Positions 25,989 to 35,332 of a stretch of 64,000 nt of DNA are shown here, piece after piece. The translations under genes were made by a program, and so were the position numbers. Within the stretch, counting starts at the first letter, position 1, and each line of letters opens with the position of its first letter. This stretch comes from Nocardioides jishulii (GTDB taxonomy: Bacteria > Actinomycetota > Actinomycetes > Propionibacteriales > Nocardioidaceae). The notes beneath the pieces are model-generated. The model did not search any database, was not told the DNA's origin, and saw only the letters and a program-made list of their open reading frames with translations. Where the stretch lies: assembly GCF_006007965.1 (NCBI RefSeq), contig NZ_CP040748.1, forward strand, positions 2,728,001-2,792,000, written 5' to 3'.

Positions 25989-27905
25989 ATGACGGACGTA
26001 CTCACCGAGAGAGCGCGTGTCGAACGAATCCTGGGCGGACACACCCTGGTCGACCACCTGGCCTCCACCGCCTCGCAGTTCCCCGACGAACCCGCCTACT
26101 CCGACCGGCACGAGGTCAGCGAGGGCTGGCGGACGCTCTCGTGGACCCAGACCCGCGAAGCTGCCCTCGACGTGGCCGCCGGTCTCATCGCACTGGGGGT
26201 CGAGCCCGGCCAGCCCGTGGCGATCATGGCGACCAACCGCATCGAGCACGTGCTCGCCGACATGGGCGCGGTGCACGCCGCCGCCATCCCGATGTCGATC
26301 TACAACACCCTCTCCCCCGACCAGGTGGCCTACATCGCCGACCACTCGGGCACCCGTCACGTCATCGTCGAGAGCGCCGACCACCTCGCCCGCTGGTCCG
26401 GGGCGCTGGTCGACGCACCCGACACCACCGTGGTGGTCATCGACGAGGCGGCCATGCCCGAGGGCGACCACTTCCTCTCGTGGTCCCAGCTCGTGGCGGC
26501 CGGCGCCGCACTCCGCCGCGACCGCGCCGGAGCACTCGAGGCACGCGCCGAGGCCGTCACGCCCAGCACACCGGCCACGATCCTCTACACGTCGGGCACC
26601 ACCGGAAACCCCAAGGGCGTGGTGCTGACCCACCACAACGTGCTGTGCGAGGCACAGACCACCATCGAGGCCGCCGGACTCATGGGGCAGCGCCAGGTCC
26701 AGATCAGCTACCTGCCGCTCGCCCACATCGCCGAACGCGTCCTGGGCGTCTACGGCCCCACTCTCCAGGGGAGCCACCAGTACTGCATCGGTGATCCGGC
26801 CCAGCTCGTCGCGACCCTGGGCGAGGTGCATCCCACGGCCTTCTTCGGCGTCCCGCGCGTGTGGGAGAAGATCCAGACCGGAATCTCGGCCAAGCTCGCC
26901 GCCGACCCCAACCCCGACAACGTCACGCTGGTGCAGGAGTCGATGGCAGCCGGCCTCGCCTGGGTGCAGGCGCAGGAGACCGGCGGCACCATGACGCCGG
27001 AGATCGAGGAGAACTACCGCAAGGCGGACGAGGCGATCCTGGGCTTCCTCAAGCTCCTCCTGGGGCTCGACCAGGCCCGCTGGTGCGCGTCGGCCTCCGC
27101 GCCGATGCCCGTCGAGACCACGAAGTTCATGGCAGGACTCGGCCTGCGGGTGTACGACGTCTACGGCATGACCGAGACCTGCGGGGCGGTGACGGTCAAC
27201 GGTCCTGACCACTTCCGCATCGGCAGCGTCGGCGTCCCGACACCGGGCATGGAGGTCATGCTGGCCGACGACGGCGAGATCCTGGTCCGCGGCCCGGTCA
27301 ACACGCCGGGCTACTACCGCCAGGACGAGGCGACACGGCAGCTGATCGACTCCCAGGGGTGGCTGCACACCGGCGACATCGGCACCCAGGACGAGGACGG
27401 CTTCTTCTACGTCGTCGACCGCAAGAAGGAGCTGATCATCACCTCGGCGGGCAAGAACATCGCGCCCTCCAACATCGAGAACCATCTCAAGGAGTCGCCG
27501 TTGATCGGCCACGCCATGGCGATCGGGGACAACCGCCCCTACGTGGTGGCCGTGCTGACGCTCGACGGCGAGGTCGCCCCGGTCGTCGCGGAGCGGATGG
27601 GCCTGGAGTTCACCTCCCTGGCCGACCTGTCGGCCAAGGCCGAGATCCGTGCCCTCGTCCAGGCCGCTGTCGACAAGGCCAACGAACGCCTCTCGCGCCC
27701 CGAGCAGGTCAAGGCCTTCGCCCTCCTGGCCCACGAGTGGACCGCCGAGTCCGAGGAGCTCACCCCTTCGCTCAAGCTGAAGCGCCGGGTCGTGCACCGC
27801 AAGTACGCGGACGTGGTGGACGAGCTCTACGCCGAGGGCGATCGAGGCGGCACCGGCAAGGAGAGCGTCCCCGACGCCGCAGTCGAGTCCTCGATAAGCG
27901 AGTAA
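25989..27905 (+). CDS. Long-chain acyl-CoA synthetase (AMP-forming)
   Basis: 638 aa. ATG 25989 has GGAGGG 7 nt upstream; an ATG at 25974 overlaps that site and is less likely. Adenylate-forming family: P-loop ILYTSGTTGNPKGVVLTH (about residue 196), A5 YGMTETCG, A7/A8 GWLHTGDIG and VDRKKELIITSAGKNIAPSNIEN, C-terminal KLKRRVVHRKYADVVDELYAEG. Length and the LSRPEQVKAFALL tail are those of FadD15-like fatty acyl-CoA ligases. It precedes the SDR-monooxygenase-transporter-epimerase operon, separated by a large hairpin, and may supply CoA activation for the same pathway. Confidence 0.9.
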   Translation: MTDVLTERARVERILGGHTLVDHLASTASQFPDEPAYSDRHEVSEGWRTLSWTQTREAALDVAAGLIALGVEPGQPVAIMATNRIEHVLADMGAVHAAAIPMSIYNTLSPDQVAYIADHSGTRHVIVESADHLARWSGALVDAPDTTVVVIDEAAMPEGDHFLSWSQLVAAGAALRRDRAGALEARAEAVTPSTPATILYTSGTTGNPKGVVLTHHNVLCEAQTTIEAAGLMGQRQVQISYLPLAHIAERVLGVYGPTLQGSHQYCIGDPAQLVATLGEVHPTAFFGVPRVWEKIQTGISAKLAADPNPDNVTLVQESMAAGLAWVQAQETGGTMTPEIEENYRKADEAILGFLKLLLGLDQARWCASASAPMPVETTKFMAGLGLRVYDVYGMTETCGAVTVNGPDHFRIGSVGVPTPGMEVMLADDGEILVRGPVNTPGYYRQDEATRQLIDSQGWLHTGDIGTQDEDGFFYVVDRKKELIITSAGKNIAPSNIENHLKESPLIGHAMAIGDNRPYVVAVLTLDGEVAPVVAERMGLEFTSLADLSAKAEIRALVQAAVDKANERLSRPEQVKAFALLAHEWTAESEELTPSLKLKRRVVHRKYADVVDELYAEGDRGGTGKESVPDAAVESSISE

Positions 27906-27943
27906 TTCACTTTACTTACTCATTTCAAGGTAGGTTCCCGCGA

Positions 27944-27976
27944 GATGCGCACCCCGTCGACGACGGGGTGCGCATC
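27944..27976. terminator. Large perfect palindrome between acyl-CoA synthetase and SDR genes
   Basis: Sixteen-bp arms (GATGCGCACCCCGTCG at 27944-27959 and its complement at 27961-27976) around a single A. As RNA it is a very strong hairpin and could terminate or attenuate between the two genes; as DNA it could be an operator. AT-rich sequence with TTTACTTACTCATTT precedes it (27911-27925), possibly a promoter for the downstream operon. Confidence 0.6.
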
Positions 27977-28028
27977 GCCGCCCGAGGCGGCCACGTCGTG
28001 GCAGCCACTCACGCCCACAGGAGGACAG

Positions 28029-28793
28029 GTGCCCAGGACAAGCCCTGGCAGGGACCGCCCGGTGGCGGTGATCACCGGAGGCTCCGGCGCCATCGGCACC
28101 GCTCTGGCCCACCGCCTCGACGAGGCCGGTTGGAGCGTCGTCTGCATCGACCTCGGTGCCGACCAAGGCCCTGACGACCCCACCTTCCTGGCGTGCGACA
28201 TCACCGACGACGCGGCCGTACGCAGCACCTTCGCCGCCGTCGAACAGCGCTACGGCCGGCTCGACCTGCTGGTCAACAACGCCGGCATCTCTGCCATCGG
28301 GCGTTTCACCGACCACGACGTCACCACCCACGCGAAGGTGATGGCGGTCAACTACCTGGGCGCCGTCTCCTGCACCCAGGCGGCGCTGCCGGCCCTGACA
28401 CGCAGTCACGGCAGGGTTGTCGTCACCAGCTCGGTCACCGGGTTCGCCCCGGTGCTCGGCAGGCCGGCGTACGTCGCCGCGAAGCACGCAGTGACCGGCC
28501 TCTTCACGGCCCTGCGGCCCGAGCTCGCCGCCTCGGGCGTCGGCGTGACGCTCGTGCACCCGACGTTCGTCACCGGCGGGATGTCCGAGGCCGCCGGGCG
28601 TGCCGACGGGACCGAGCGCAGCACCACCGGGGGCGAGATCACGCCCGACGACGTCGCCCGCGCGATCGTCGACGCCGTCACCCGCGGGACCGACCAGGTG
28701 TTCGTCGGGCGCTCTGCCCGCGCCGCGTGGCACCTGTGGCGGCTCGCACCCCGCACCTACGTCCGCACCATGACCAGGAGGTTGTCCCAGTGA
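28029..28793 (+). CDS. Short-chain dehydrogenase/reductase
   Basis: 254 aa from GTG 28029 with AGGAGG 4 nt upstream. Classical SDR: cofactor loop TGGSGAIGTALA (about 18), DxD-type CIDLGAD, CDITDDAA, NNAGISAIG, catalytic Ser in VVTSSVTGFAP and YVAAK (Tyr/Lys). The C-terminus HLWRLAPRTYVRTMTRRL is hydrophobic/basic and may touch membrane. First gene of a four-gene operon in which each start overlaps the preceding stop (GTGA, ATGA, ATGA). Substrate unknown; probably an alcohol/ketone in a degradation pathway. Confidence 0.88.
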   Translation: MPRTSPGRDRPVAVITGGSGAIGTALAHRLDEAGWSVVCIDLGADQGPDDPTFLACDITDDAAVRSTFAAVEQRYGRLDLLVNNAGISAIGRFTDHDVTTHAKVMAVNYLGAVSCTQAALPALTRSHGRVVVTSSVTGFAPVLGRPAYVAAKHAVTGLFTALRPELAASGVGVTLVHPTFVTGGMSEAAGRADGTERSTTGGEITPDDVARAIVDAVTRGTDQVFVGRSARAAWHLWRLAPRTYVRTMTRRLSQ

Positions 28794-30130
28794 GCCCCAC
28801 CGACCAGTTGACCTGGGCCGTCATCGGCGCCGGTCCCACCGGCCTCGCCGCGGCCCGTGCCCTCCAACGGCACGAGCTGCCGTGGGCAGGCTACGAGGCC
28901 GCCAGCGGCGTCGGAGGGCTCTGGGACATCTCCTCCCCACGCAGCACGGTCTACGAGTCGGCCCACCTGATCTCGTCGCGCACGACCACGGAGTTCGCCG
29001 AGTTCCCGATGGAGACCTCGGTCGCGGACTACCCCGACCACCGCGCCCTCAAGCGCTACTTCGACGCCTACGCCGACCACTTCGGCCTGCGTACGGGCTT
29101 CGCCTTCGACACCGAGGTGACACGGGTCGAGCCCTCGGGCACCGAGTGGCTGGTCACCAGCACCGGGCCGGAGGGCACGACCACCCGCCGCCATGCCGGC
29201 GTGCTGATCGCCAACGGCACGCTCGCCGAGCCCGCCGTGCCGACCTTCGAGGGCAGCTTCGACGGCGAGGTGCTGCACACGAGCCGCTACAAGAGTGCGC
29301 GCACCTTCGCCGACCAGCGGGTCCTGATCATCGGGGCCGGCAACTCCGGCTGCGACATCGCGGTCGACGCCGTGCACCACGCCGCCTCGGTCGACCTGAG
29401 CGTGCGGCGCGGCTACTACTTCGTGCCCAAGTACATGCTCGGCAAGCCGTCCGACACCCTCAACCAGGGCAAGCCGATGCCCCGGCGCATCAAGCAGGCC
29501 CTCGACAGCCGGTTGCTCCGACTCTTCACCGGCGACCCGGTGAAGTTCGGCTTCCCGAAGCCGGACTACAAGATCTACGAGTCGCACCCGGTGGTGAACT
29601 CCCTCGTCCTGCACCACGTCGGCCACGGCGACATCGACGTACGCGGTGACGTGGCGCGCTTCGAGGGCCACGACGTGCTCTTCAAGGACGGCACCCGCGG
29701 CACCTACGACACCGTGGTGCTGGCCACCGGCTACCACCTGCACTACCCGTTCGTGGACCCCGCGCACCTCAACTGGACCGGTCCCGGGAGCGGCACCTCC
29801 CCCGACCTGCACCTCAACATCTTCCCGGGCGTACGAGGCCACGAGGCCACCCGCAACCTCTTCGTCCTCGGCATGGTCGAGGCCTCGGGCCTCGGCTGGC
29901 AGGGGCGCTACGAACAGGCCGAGCTGGTCGCCGGCTACCTCGCCGCCCGCGGTGAGGCACCCGAGCGGGCCGAGGCCCTCGACGCCGCCATCGCAGGGCC
30001 ACGTCCCGACCTGACGGCCGGCTACCGCTACCTGGGGCTCGAGCGGATGAGCTACTACGTCAACAAGGACGCCTACCGCACCGCCGTGCGCGAGGCGTCC
30101 GCAGCGCTGCGGACGGAGGTCACCGCATGA
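28790..30130 (+). CDS. Flavin-containing monooxygenase
   Basis: 446 aa from GTG 28790, overlapping the SDR stop. FAD motif GAGPTG (13-18), FMO identifier FDGEVLHTSRYK (the F-x-G-x-x-x-H-x-x-x-Y-K/R pattern), NADPH motif IIGAGNSGCDIA, and a C-terminal VLATGYHLHYPF, the ATGY motif. FMO rather than Baeyer-Villiger type by the identifier sequence, though class-B enzymes of this kind can oxidise ketones as well as N/S atoms. It is in an operon with an SDR, a BASS transporter and an epimerase-like dehydrogenase. Confidence 0.9.
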   Translation: MSPTDQLTWAVIGAGPTGLAAARALQRHELPWAGYEAASGVGGLWDISSPRSTVYESAHLISSRTTTEFAEFPMETSVADYPDHRALKRYFDAYADHFGLRTGFAFDTEVTRVEPSGTEWLVTSTGPEGTTTRRHAGVLIANGTLAEPAVPTFEGSFDGEVLHTSRYKSARTFADQRVLIIGAGNSGCDIAVDAVHHAASVDLSVRRGYYFVPKYMLGKPSDTLNQGKPMPRRIKQALDSRLLRLFTGDPVKFGFPKPDYKIYESHPVVNSLVLHHVGHGDIDVRGDVARFEGHDVLFKDGTRGTYDTVVLATGYHLHYPFVDPAHLNWTGPGSGTSPDLHLNIFPGVRGHEATRNLFVLGMVEASGLGWQGRYEQAELVAGYLAARGEAPERAEALDAAIAGPRPDLTAGYRYLGLERMSYYVNKDAYRTAVREASAALRTEVTA

Positions 30131-31059
30131 TGCTCCTGGCAGCCGACGACGTCGACGGCATCCGGATCGCCTTCGAGGAGGGGTCGCTGACGACCCTCAA
30201 GATCGTGATCGGCGCGATCCTCTTCGGCATCGCGCTCGACACCAAGGTCGAGGACTTCAAGCTCGCGCTCAGGCGCCCCGGCACGATCGCCATCGGCGTG
30301 GTGGCGCAGTTCCTGCTGCTCCCGGCGCTGACGTTCCTGCTGACGCTGCTGCTCGACGTCCGGGGCTCCGTGGCGCTCGGCATGATCCTGGTGGCGTGCT
30401 GCCCGCCCGGCAACGTCTCCAACATCCTCACGCACCGCGCCCGCGGCGACGTGGCACTGTCAGTCTCGATGACGGCCGTCGGCAACGTGCTGGCGATCTT
30501 CCTGATGCCCCTCAACGTGGCCTTCTGGGGCGCACTGCACCCGACCGGGCGCAAGGTGCTCGAGGACATCGAGCTCTCCGCCTTCGACATGCTCGTCGAG
30601 GTCGGGCTGGTCATCGGCGTCCCCTTCGTCGCCGGCATCACGATCGCCCACTTCTGGCCGCGCTTCGCGCAGCGGGCCGGCCGCCTCGTGGGTCCGGTCG
30701 CCTTCCTCGGCCTGGGAGCGGTGATCGTCGTGGGCGTCGCCAACAACTGGTCGATCTTCGTCGACCACATCGGGGTCGTCCTGGTCGCCGTTTTCCTCCA
30801 CGACGCACTGGCGCTGGCGCTCGGGTGGGCCATTGCCCGAATGACGCGCCTGCCCGAGGCGAGCACCAAGGCGATGACGTTCGAGGTCGGCATCCGCAAC
30901 GCCGGCCTCGGTCTGCTGCTCGTCTTCACCTACTTCGACGGCCTCGGCGGCATGGCGCTCGTGGCGGCCTGGTGGGGCATCTGGGACATCATCGCGGGAC
31001 TCGCGCTCGCCCAGTGGTGGGGCGTCCGCAGCCGCACGAAGGTCGAGGTCGTCGCATGA
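30127..31059 (+). CDS. Bile acid:sodium symporter family transporter
   Basis: 310 aa, ATG overlapping the FMO stop. About nine helices; family traits are VAQFLLLPALTFLL, the conserved CCPPGNVSNILTHRARGDVALSVSMTAVGN segment (the discontinuous helix that binds Na+ in BASS/ASBT proteins) and the late TFEVGIRNAGLGLLLVF segment. Likely imports an organic anion with sodium. Its place between a monooxygenase and a 3beta-HSD-like dehydrogenase suggests it brings in the pathway substrate. Confidence 0.87.
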   Translation: MMLLAADDVDGIRIAFEEGSLTTLKIVIGAILFGIALDTKVEDFKLALRRPGTIAIGVVAQFLLLPALTFLLTLLLDVRGSVALGMILVACCPPGNVSNILTHRARGDVALSVSMTAVGNVLAIFLMPLNVAFWGALHPTGRKVLEDIELSAFDMLVEVGLVIGVPFVAGITIAHFWPRFAQRAGRLVGPVAFLGLGAVIVVGVANNWSIFVDHIGVVLVAVFLHDALALALGWAIARMTRLPEASTKAMTFEVGIRNAGLGLLLVFTYFDGLGGMALVAAWWGIWDIIAGLALAQWWGVRSRTKVEVVA

Positions 31060-32012
31060 GCCTCACGGTGCTGGTGACCGGCGGCAGCGGCTTCCTCGGC
31101 ACCTCCGTGGTCCGCGGTCTCGCCAGGCGCGGCCACGCCGTGCTCTCGGCGGACCTGCGCCACCGCGGCGAGGCGCCGGCCGGTGTCGAGCAGCTGACGA
31201 TGGACGTCACGGACGCGGACGCCGTCGAGGCGGCGTTCGCCCACCACGACGTCGACGTCGTCGTCCACCTGGCCTCCATCGTGACGCCGGGCCAGGACTC
31301 GGACGTCGACCTGGAGTACGCGGTCGACGTCACCGGCACCCGCCACGTGCTCGACGCCTGCCTGCGCCACGGCGTACGCCGCGTGGTCGTCTCGTCGTCG
31401 GGTGCGGCGTACGGCTACCACCCCGACAACGGCGCCGCCCACGGCGGCTGGCTCACCGAGGACGACCCGGTCCGGGGCAACCACGAGTTCGTCTACAGCC
31501 GCCACAAGCGGCTCGTCGAGGAGATGCTGGCCGAGCTGCGCACCACCCACCCCGAGCTGGAGCAGGTCGTCCTGCGCATCGGCACGATCCTCGGCGAGTC
31601 GGTCGACAACCAGATCACCGCGCTCTTCGAGAAGCAGCGGTTGCTCAAGATCCGCGGGGCCGAGTCACCCTTCGTCTTCATCTGGGACACCGACGTGGTC
31701 GGCGCGATCGAGCGGGCCGTCACGGGCGAGGTGACCGGCATCTTCAACGTGGCCGGCGACGGAGCCCTGACGATCGACGAGATCGCCGCCCGTCTGGGCC
31801 GCGGCACGATCGCCGTTCCCGAGCCGCTCATGAAGGTCGTGCTGGGCGTCGGTCGGCGCCTCGGGGTGAGCCGCTACGGCCCGGAGCAGACCGTCTTCCT
31901 GGCCCACCGTCCGGTGCTCGACAACACCCGCCTCCGCACGGTCCTGGGCTACGTGCCGGAGAAGTCCAGCGCCGAGGCGTTCGACGCCTGGCGAGTGGCG
32001 CGGGGCCTCTGA
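31056..32012 (+). CDS. NAD-dependent epimerase / 3beta-hydroxysteroid dehydrogenase-like protein
   Basis: 318 aa, ATG 31056 overlapping the transporter stop. Extended SDR: TGGSGFLGTSVVRGL (9-23), VVHLASIVTPGQD, SSSGAAYGYHP with catalytic Ser, and YSRHKRLVEEML with the YxxxK pair. The C-terminal third (VFLAHRPVLDNTRLRTVLGYVPEKSSAEAFDAW) is typical of the NAD(P)-dependent epimerase/3beta-HSD group. Last gene of the operon. The exact substrate, sugar nucleotide or steroid-like alcohol, is not decidable; the neighbours favour the latter. Confidence 0.87.
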   Translation: MSLTVLVTGGSGFLGTSVVRGLARRGHAVLSADLRHRGEAPAGVEQLTMDVTDADAVEAAFAHHDVDVVVHLASIVTPGQDSDVDLEYAVDVTGTRHVLDACLRHGVRRVVVSSSGAAYGYHPDNGAAHGGWLTEDDPVRGNHEFVYSRHKRLVEEMLAELRTTHPELEQVVLRIGTILGESVDNQITALFEKQRLLKIRGAESPFVFIWDTDVVGAIERAVTGEVTGIFNVAGDGALTIDEIAARLGRGTIAVPEPLMKVVLGVGRRLGVSRYGPEQTVFLAHRPVLDNTRLRTVLGYVPEKSSAEAFDAWRVARGL

Positions 32013-32034
32013 GGTCTCCTGGCGGCAGGACCTC
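32011..32034. terminator. Imperfect hairpin between convergent genes
   Basis: GAGGTC..CCTG pairs with CAGG.ACCTC across a GCGG loop; two bases are bulged. Placed at the convergence of the epimerase gene and the binding-protein pseudogene. Confidence 0.4.
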
Positions 32035-32043
32035 GCGTGACCC

Positions 32044-33073
32044 TCAGCGGAGGGCGAGCTCCTCGCAGGACTTCAGGAGATTCTTCGGGCAGAGCTGGTC
32101 GAGGGTGTAGACGCCGTCACGCAGGACCGTCTGGGCTACGGTGTCGCGGGTGACGACGACCGGCTCCACCAGCAGCGCGGGGACGCCGTCGTACTCGGTG
32201 GTGTCCTCGGGCTCCTCGTCGAGCATCAGGTCGATCGCGAGGTCGGCCGCTCGCTGGGCCATCGTCTTGATCTGCTTGTAGACCGTGAGCCCCTGGGTCC
32301 CGGCGATCACGCGCTCCACCGCCGACAGCTCGGCGTCCTGTCCGGTGACGAAGGGATAGTTCTTGCCCCGGACCTTCAGCTCGGAAAGGGCCTCGACCAC
32401 GCCTGCGGCCTGGGTGTCGTTGCCCGCGAGGATCCCGTCGACCCGGCCGATGCGACCCTTCTGGTCCAGCACGAACTTCTTGGCGGCGTCCGCGCTCCAG
32501 GTGTCGGGCGAGGCCTGGGCCAGGACCTTCACGCGGTGGCGCTTGAAGACCCCGAGGGCGGCCTCCCTGATCGCCGCGGCGTTGGCGTCACCGGCAGCGC
32601 CGTTGACCATGAGCACGCGGGAGCGGCGACCCTTCGCGTCGACGATGCCCTGCGCCATCATGCGACCGATGACCGCCGGGTCGGCGGAGACGAAGTAGTC
32701 GGCGCCCGGCAGGAACCGGTCGTAGGCGACCACCGGCACGTCACCGGCCTCCTCGACCAGCTGGCCTGCCGCCTCACTGTCGACCGCGTTGAGCACGATC
32801 ACGTCCGCGCCGTCGTCCAGCGCCTCACGGAACTGCTCCGCCTGTCGGTCGGCGTCACGATCCGCGTAGGAGACGTAGTCGCACCCCTGGCAGGCGTCCC
32901 TCGACGTGCTGGGAGAAGACGGGCTCGTCGATCTCGGTCCACCGGCTCGCCTGCGACGAGGCGAGCAGCAGAGCCACCACGGCCTTGTCGGGCTTGACGC
33001 AGCCAGTCAGGCCGACCGCGCACATCGCGCACGCGGCGGCGAGAAGGAAACGCAACCACAACTTGTTGCCCAT
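32044..33073 (-). pseudogene. Xylose-type ABC substrate-binding lipoprotein, frameshifted
   Basis: Two frames make one XylF/periplasmic-binding protein. The first (33073 to about 32900) gives a lipoprotein signal with lipobox VGLTGC and [29 protein letters not shown]. The second, one base out of register, continues [45 protein letters not shown], then VPVVAYDRFLPGADYFVSADPAVIGRMMAQGI and a full C-terminus to 32044. Removing one G from the GGG run at 32898-32900 restores a single 342-aa protein. No permease or ATPase gene is adjacent. It is either a true mutation or a base-calling error; a downstream GTG could still express a signal-less fragment. Confidence 0.8.
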
Positions 33074-33121
33074 GACCCACCATCTTGTCAGAGAGGGGAA
33101 GAAGTGGCCCTGCCCCCGGGG

Positions 33122-33652
33122 TCAGCTCACCCCGAGCCCGACCCGCACCACGTGCACCGCGTCGGCCATGATGCGCCGTACGGCCTTGAACTCGGCCGGA
33201 GTCCACTGCAGCTTGTAGGTGTCAAGCCCGTAGACGCTCGGGATCGTGGCCTTGGTGAGCTTCTCGTAGCACTCGTCGGCCAGGCGCCCCTTGTCGTGGA
33301 AGGGGATGTCGAGGGTGTGGGAGACGTCGGTGGCGAAGTTCCACAGGAACATCGCCGACTCGGGGGCGACGGGCGCACGCTCGCTCTCCAGTCGCCGCTG
33401 GGCGCCGCTGAAGTCCATGAGGGTGGACTGGTCGGAGGTGATGCCGGCATCCCAGTCGATCTCCCACCCGGCCTCCTCGGCGTGGGCGACGGCCGCCTCG
33501 ACGGACTCCCAGGTCATGAGCCGCCCGTCATGCGCTGCGAGCACCTCCCTGTCGCCCTCTCCCTTGCCCCACCAGAGCACGACGTCGCGGCCGTCGAAAC
33601 GGATCACGACCGCCTGACCCGGGTCGGGGACGACGAGGGTGGGGCTCTTCAC
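33122..33652 (-). CDS. Hypothetical protein coupled to guaA
   Basis: 176 aa if started at GTG 33652, which overlaps the guaA stop as GTGA; a GTG at 33658 adds two residues. Soluble, with no signal or membrane segment. Visible: [24 protein letters not shown], a segment [19 protein letters not shown], and a helical C-terminus ([25 protein letters not shown] ... [13 protein letters not shown]). I do not recognise the family. Tight coupling to guaA implies cotranscription, not necessarily related function. Confidence 0.7.
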   Translation of the reverse strand: MKSPTLVVPDPGQAVVIRFDGRDVVLWWGKGEGDREVLAAHDGRLMTWESVEAAVAHAEEAGWEIDWDAGITSDQSTLMDFSGAQRRLESERAPVAPESAMFLWNFATDVSHTLDIPFHDKGRLADECYEKLTKATIPSVYGLDTYKLQWTPAEFKAVRRIMADAVHVVRVGLGVS

Positions 33653-35223
33653 TCCCACTCGATCGTGCCCGGGGGCTTCGAGGTGATGTCGATGGTGACG
33701 CGGTTGATCTCCGCGACCTCGTTGGTGATCCGGGTGGAGATCTTCTCCATGACCTCGTAGGGGAGGCGCGCCCAGTCGGCGGTCATGGCGTCCTCGGAGG
33801 TGACCGGGCGCAGCACGACAGGGTGGCCGTAGGTACGTCCGTCGCCCTGGACGCCGACCGAGCGGACCTCGGCCAGCAGCACGACCGGCATCTGCCAGAT
33901 CTCACGGTCGAGGCCGGCCTTGGTCAGCTCCTCGCGTGCGATGGCGTCGGCCTGACGGAGCGTGTCGAGACGGTCCTTGGTGACCTCGCCGATGATCCGG
34001 ATGCCCAGGCCGGGGCCGGGGAACGGCTGGCGCCACACCATGCGCTCGGGCAGGCCCAGCTGCTCACCGACCGCACGTACCTCGTCCTTGAAGAGGGCAC
34101 GCAGCGGCTCGACGAGCGCGAAGTTGAGGTCGTCGGGGAGTCCGCCGACGTTGTGGTGCGACTTGATCGTGGAGGTGCCGGCGCCACCACCGGACTCGAC
34201 GACGTCGGGGTAGAGGGTGCCCTGCACCAGGTAGGCAGTGGCCTCGCCCTCCCCCTCCGTCACAGCGTCGCCGAAGACACGCACCTGGGCGGCCTCGAAG
34301 GTCCGGATGAACTCGTGGCCGATGATCTTGCGCTTGGTCTCCGGCTCGGTGACCCCCGCCAGTGCGGTGAGGAACTGCTCCTCGGCGTCGACCACGTCGA
34401 GGGAGTCGAAGACCTCCTCGAAGTCGCGGCGGACCTGCTCGGTCTCGCCCTGGCGCATCATCCCGTGGTCGACGTAGACGCAGGTGAGGCGGTCACCGAT
34501 CGCGCGCTGCACCAGGGCCGCGGCCACCGCGGAGTCCACGCCGCCCGAGAGCGCGCAGATGGCGCGGCCCTCACCGACCTGCTCGCGGATCTTCTCGACC
34601 TGCTCCTCGACGACGTTGAGCATCGTCCAGGTCTGGCGACAGCCCGCGATGTCGTGGAGGAAGTGCTCCAGCACGCGCTGGCCGTGCTCGGAGTGCAGGA
34701 CCTCGGGGTGCCACTGCACGCCTGCCATGCGGCGCTCGAGGTCTTCGAAGGCGGCCACCGGGGTGACCTCCGTCGACGCCAGGACGGAGAAGCCGGTGGG
34801 CGCCTGGGTGACGGTGTCACCGTGGCTCATCCACACGTTGTGCTGGACGGGCAGCTCGGCGAGCAGGGTGCCGGGCTGGCTGATCGTCACGGGCGTACGT
34901 CCGTACTCGCGCGTCCCGGTCGAGGCGACCTCGCCGCCGAGGCCCTGGGCCATGAGCTGGAAGCCGTAGCACATGCCGAAGACCGGCACGCCCGAGGCGA
35001 AGAGGGCCGGGTCGAGGGCCGGGGCACCCGCTGCGTAGACGCTGGAGGGACCACCCGACAGGATGATCGCGGCGGGGTTGCGAGCCAGCATGTCCTCGAC
35101 GGTCGTGCCGTGCGGCACGATCTCGGAGTAGACCCTGGCCTCGCGGACGCGACGGGCGATCAGCTGGGCGTACTGCGCCCCGAAGTCGACCACCAGGACA
35201 AGATCGTGTTCAGGCGCAGTCAT
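33649..35223 (-). CDS. guaA: GMP synthase (glutamine-hydrolysing)
   Basis: Converts XMP to GMP with glutamine and ATP. 524 aa from ATG 35223. Glutaminase domain: [26 protein letters not shown], nucleophile Cys in GMCYGFQLM, His/Glu in [13 protein letters not shown]. Synthetase domain: P-loop [23 protein letters not shown], then C-terminal dimerisation part [18 protein letters not shown] and [10 protein letters not shown] -10 box TAGGAT (35231-35236) ends 7 nt before ATG, so it may be leaderless. Part of the guanine-nucleotide set with guaB2 and guaB3 14 kb away. Confidence 0.96.
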   Translation of the reverse strand: MTAPEHDLVLVVDFGAQYAQLIARRVREARVYSEIVPHGTTVEDMLARNPAAIILSGGPSSVYAAGAPALDPALFASGVPVFGMCYGFQLMAQGLGGEVASTGTREYGRTPVTISQPGTLLAELPVQHNVWMSHGDTVTQAPTGFSVLASTEVTPVAAFEDLERRMAGVQWHPEVLHSEHGQRVLEHFLHDIAGCRQTWTMLNVVEEQVEKIREQVGEGRAICALSGGVDSAVAAALVQRAIGDRLTCVYVDHGMMRQGETEQVRRDFEEVFDSLDVVDAEEQFLTALAGVTEPETKRKIIGHEFIRTFEAAQVRVFGDAVTEGEGEATAYLVQGTLYPDVVESGGGAGTSTIKSHHNVGGLPDDLNFALVEPLRALFKDEVRAVGEQLGLPERMVWRQPFPGPGLGIRIIGEVTKDRLDTLRQADAIAREELTKAGLDREIWQMPVVLLAEVRSVGVQGDGRTYGHPVVLRPVTSEDAMTADWARLPYEVMEKISTRITNEVAEINRVTIDITSKPPGTIEWE

Positions 35224-35230
35224 ACCCCCG

Positions 35231-35236
35231 ATCCTA
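35231..35236 (-). promoter_or_regulatory. -10 box of guaA, probably leaderless
   Basis: TAGGAT on the minus strand, 7 nt from the ATG at 35223; G-rich spacer could also act weakly as a ribosome site. Confidence 0.5.
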
Positions 35237-35296
35237 TCCGGCCGACGTAGCTCACGAGCCGCTGAGGTCGCCACGGCGACCTTCCCGGAAATGCAC

Positions 35297-35332
35297 CAGG
35301 GCCCGACCGGGAGGGAGGGTGGCCGGGCCCTG
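35297..35332 (-). terminator. Hairpin downstream of the GMC oxidoreductase gene
   Basis: CAGGGCCCG (35297-35305) with CGGGCCCTG (35324-35332) and extra CC/GG pairs. It lies about 155 bp after the oxidoreductase stop; the AT-rich stretch 35440-35475 between them holds no gene that I can support. Confidence 0.55.

Noticed and set aside
23976-27797. Very long open frame (over 1,200 codons) on the minus strand
   Set aside because: It runs antisense to the PspC, LLM-oxidoreductase and acyl-CoA synthetase genes. Its Gly/Val/Arg/His-rich low-complexity translation is a GC-driven shadow frame with no domain motif.
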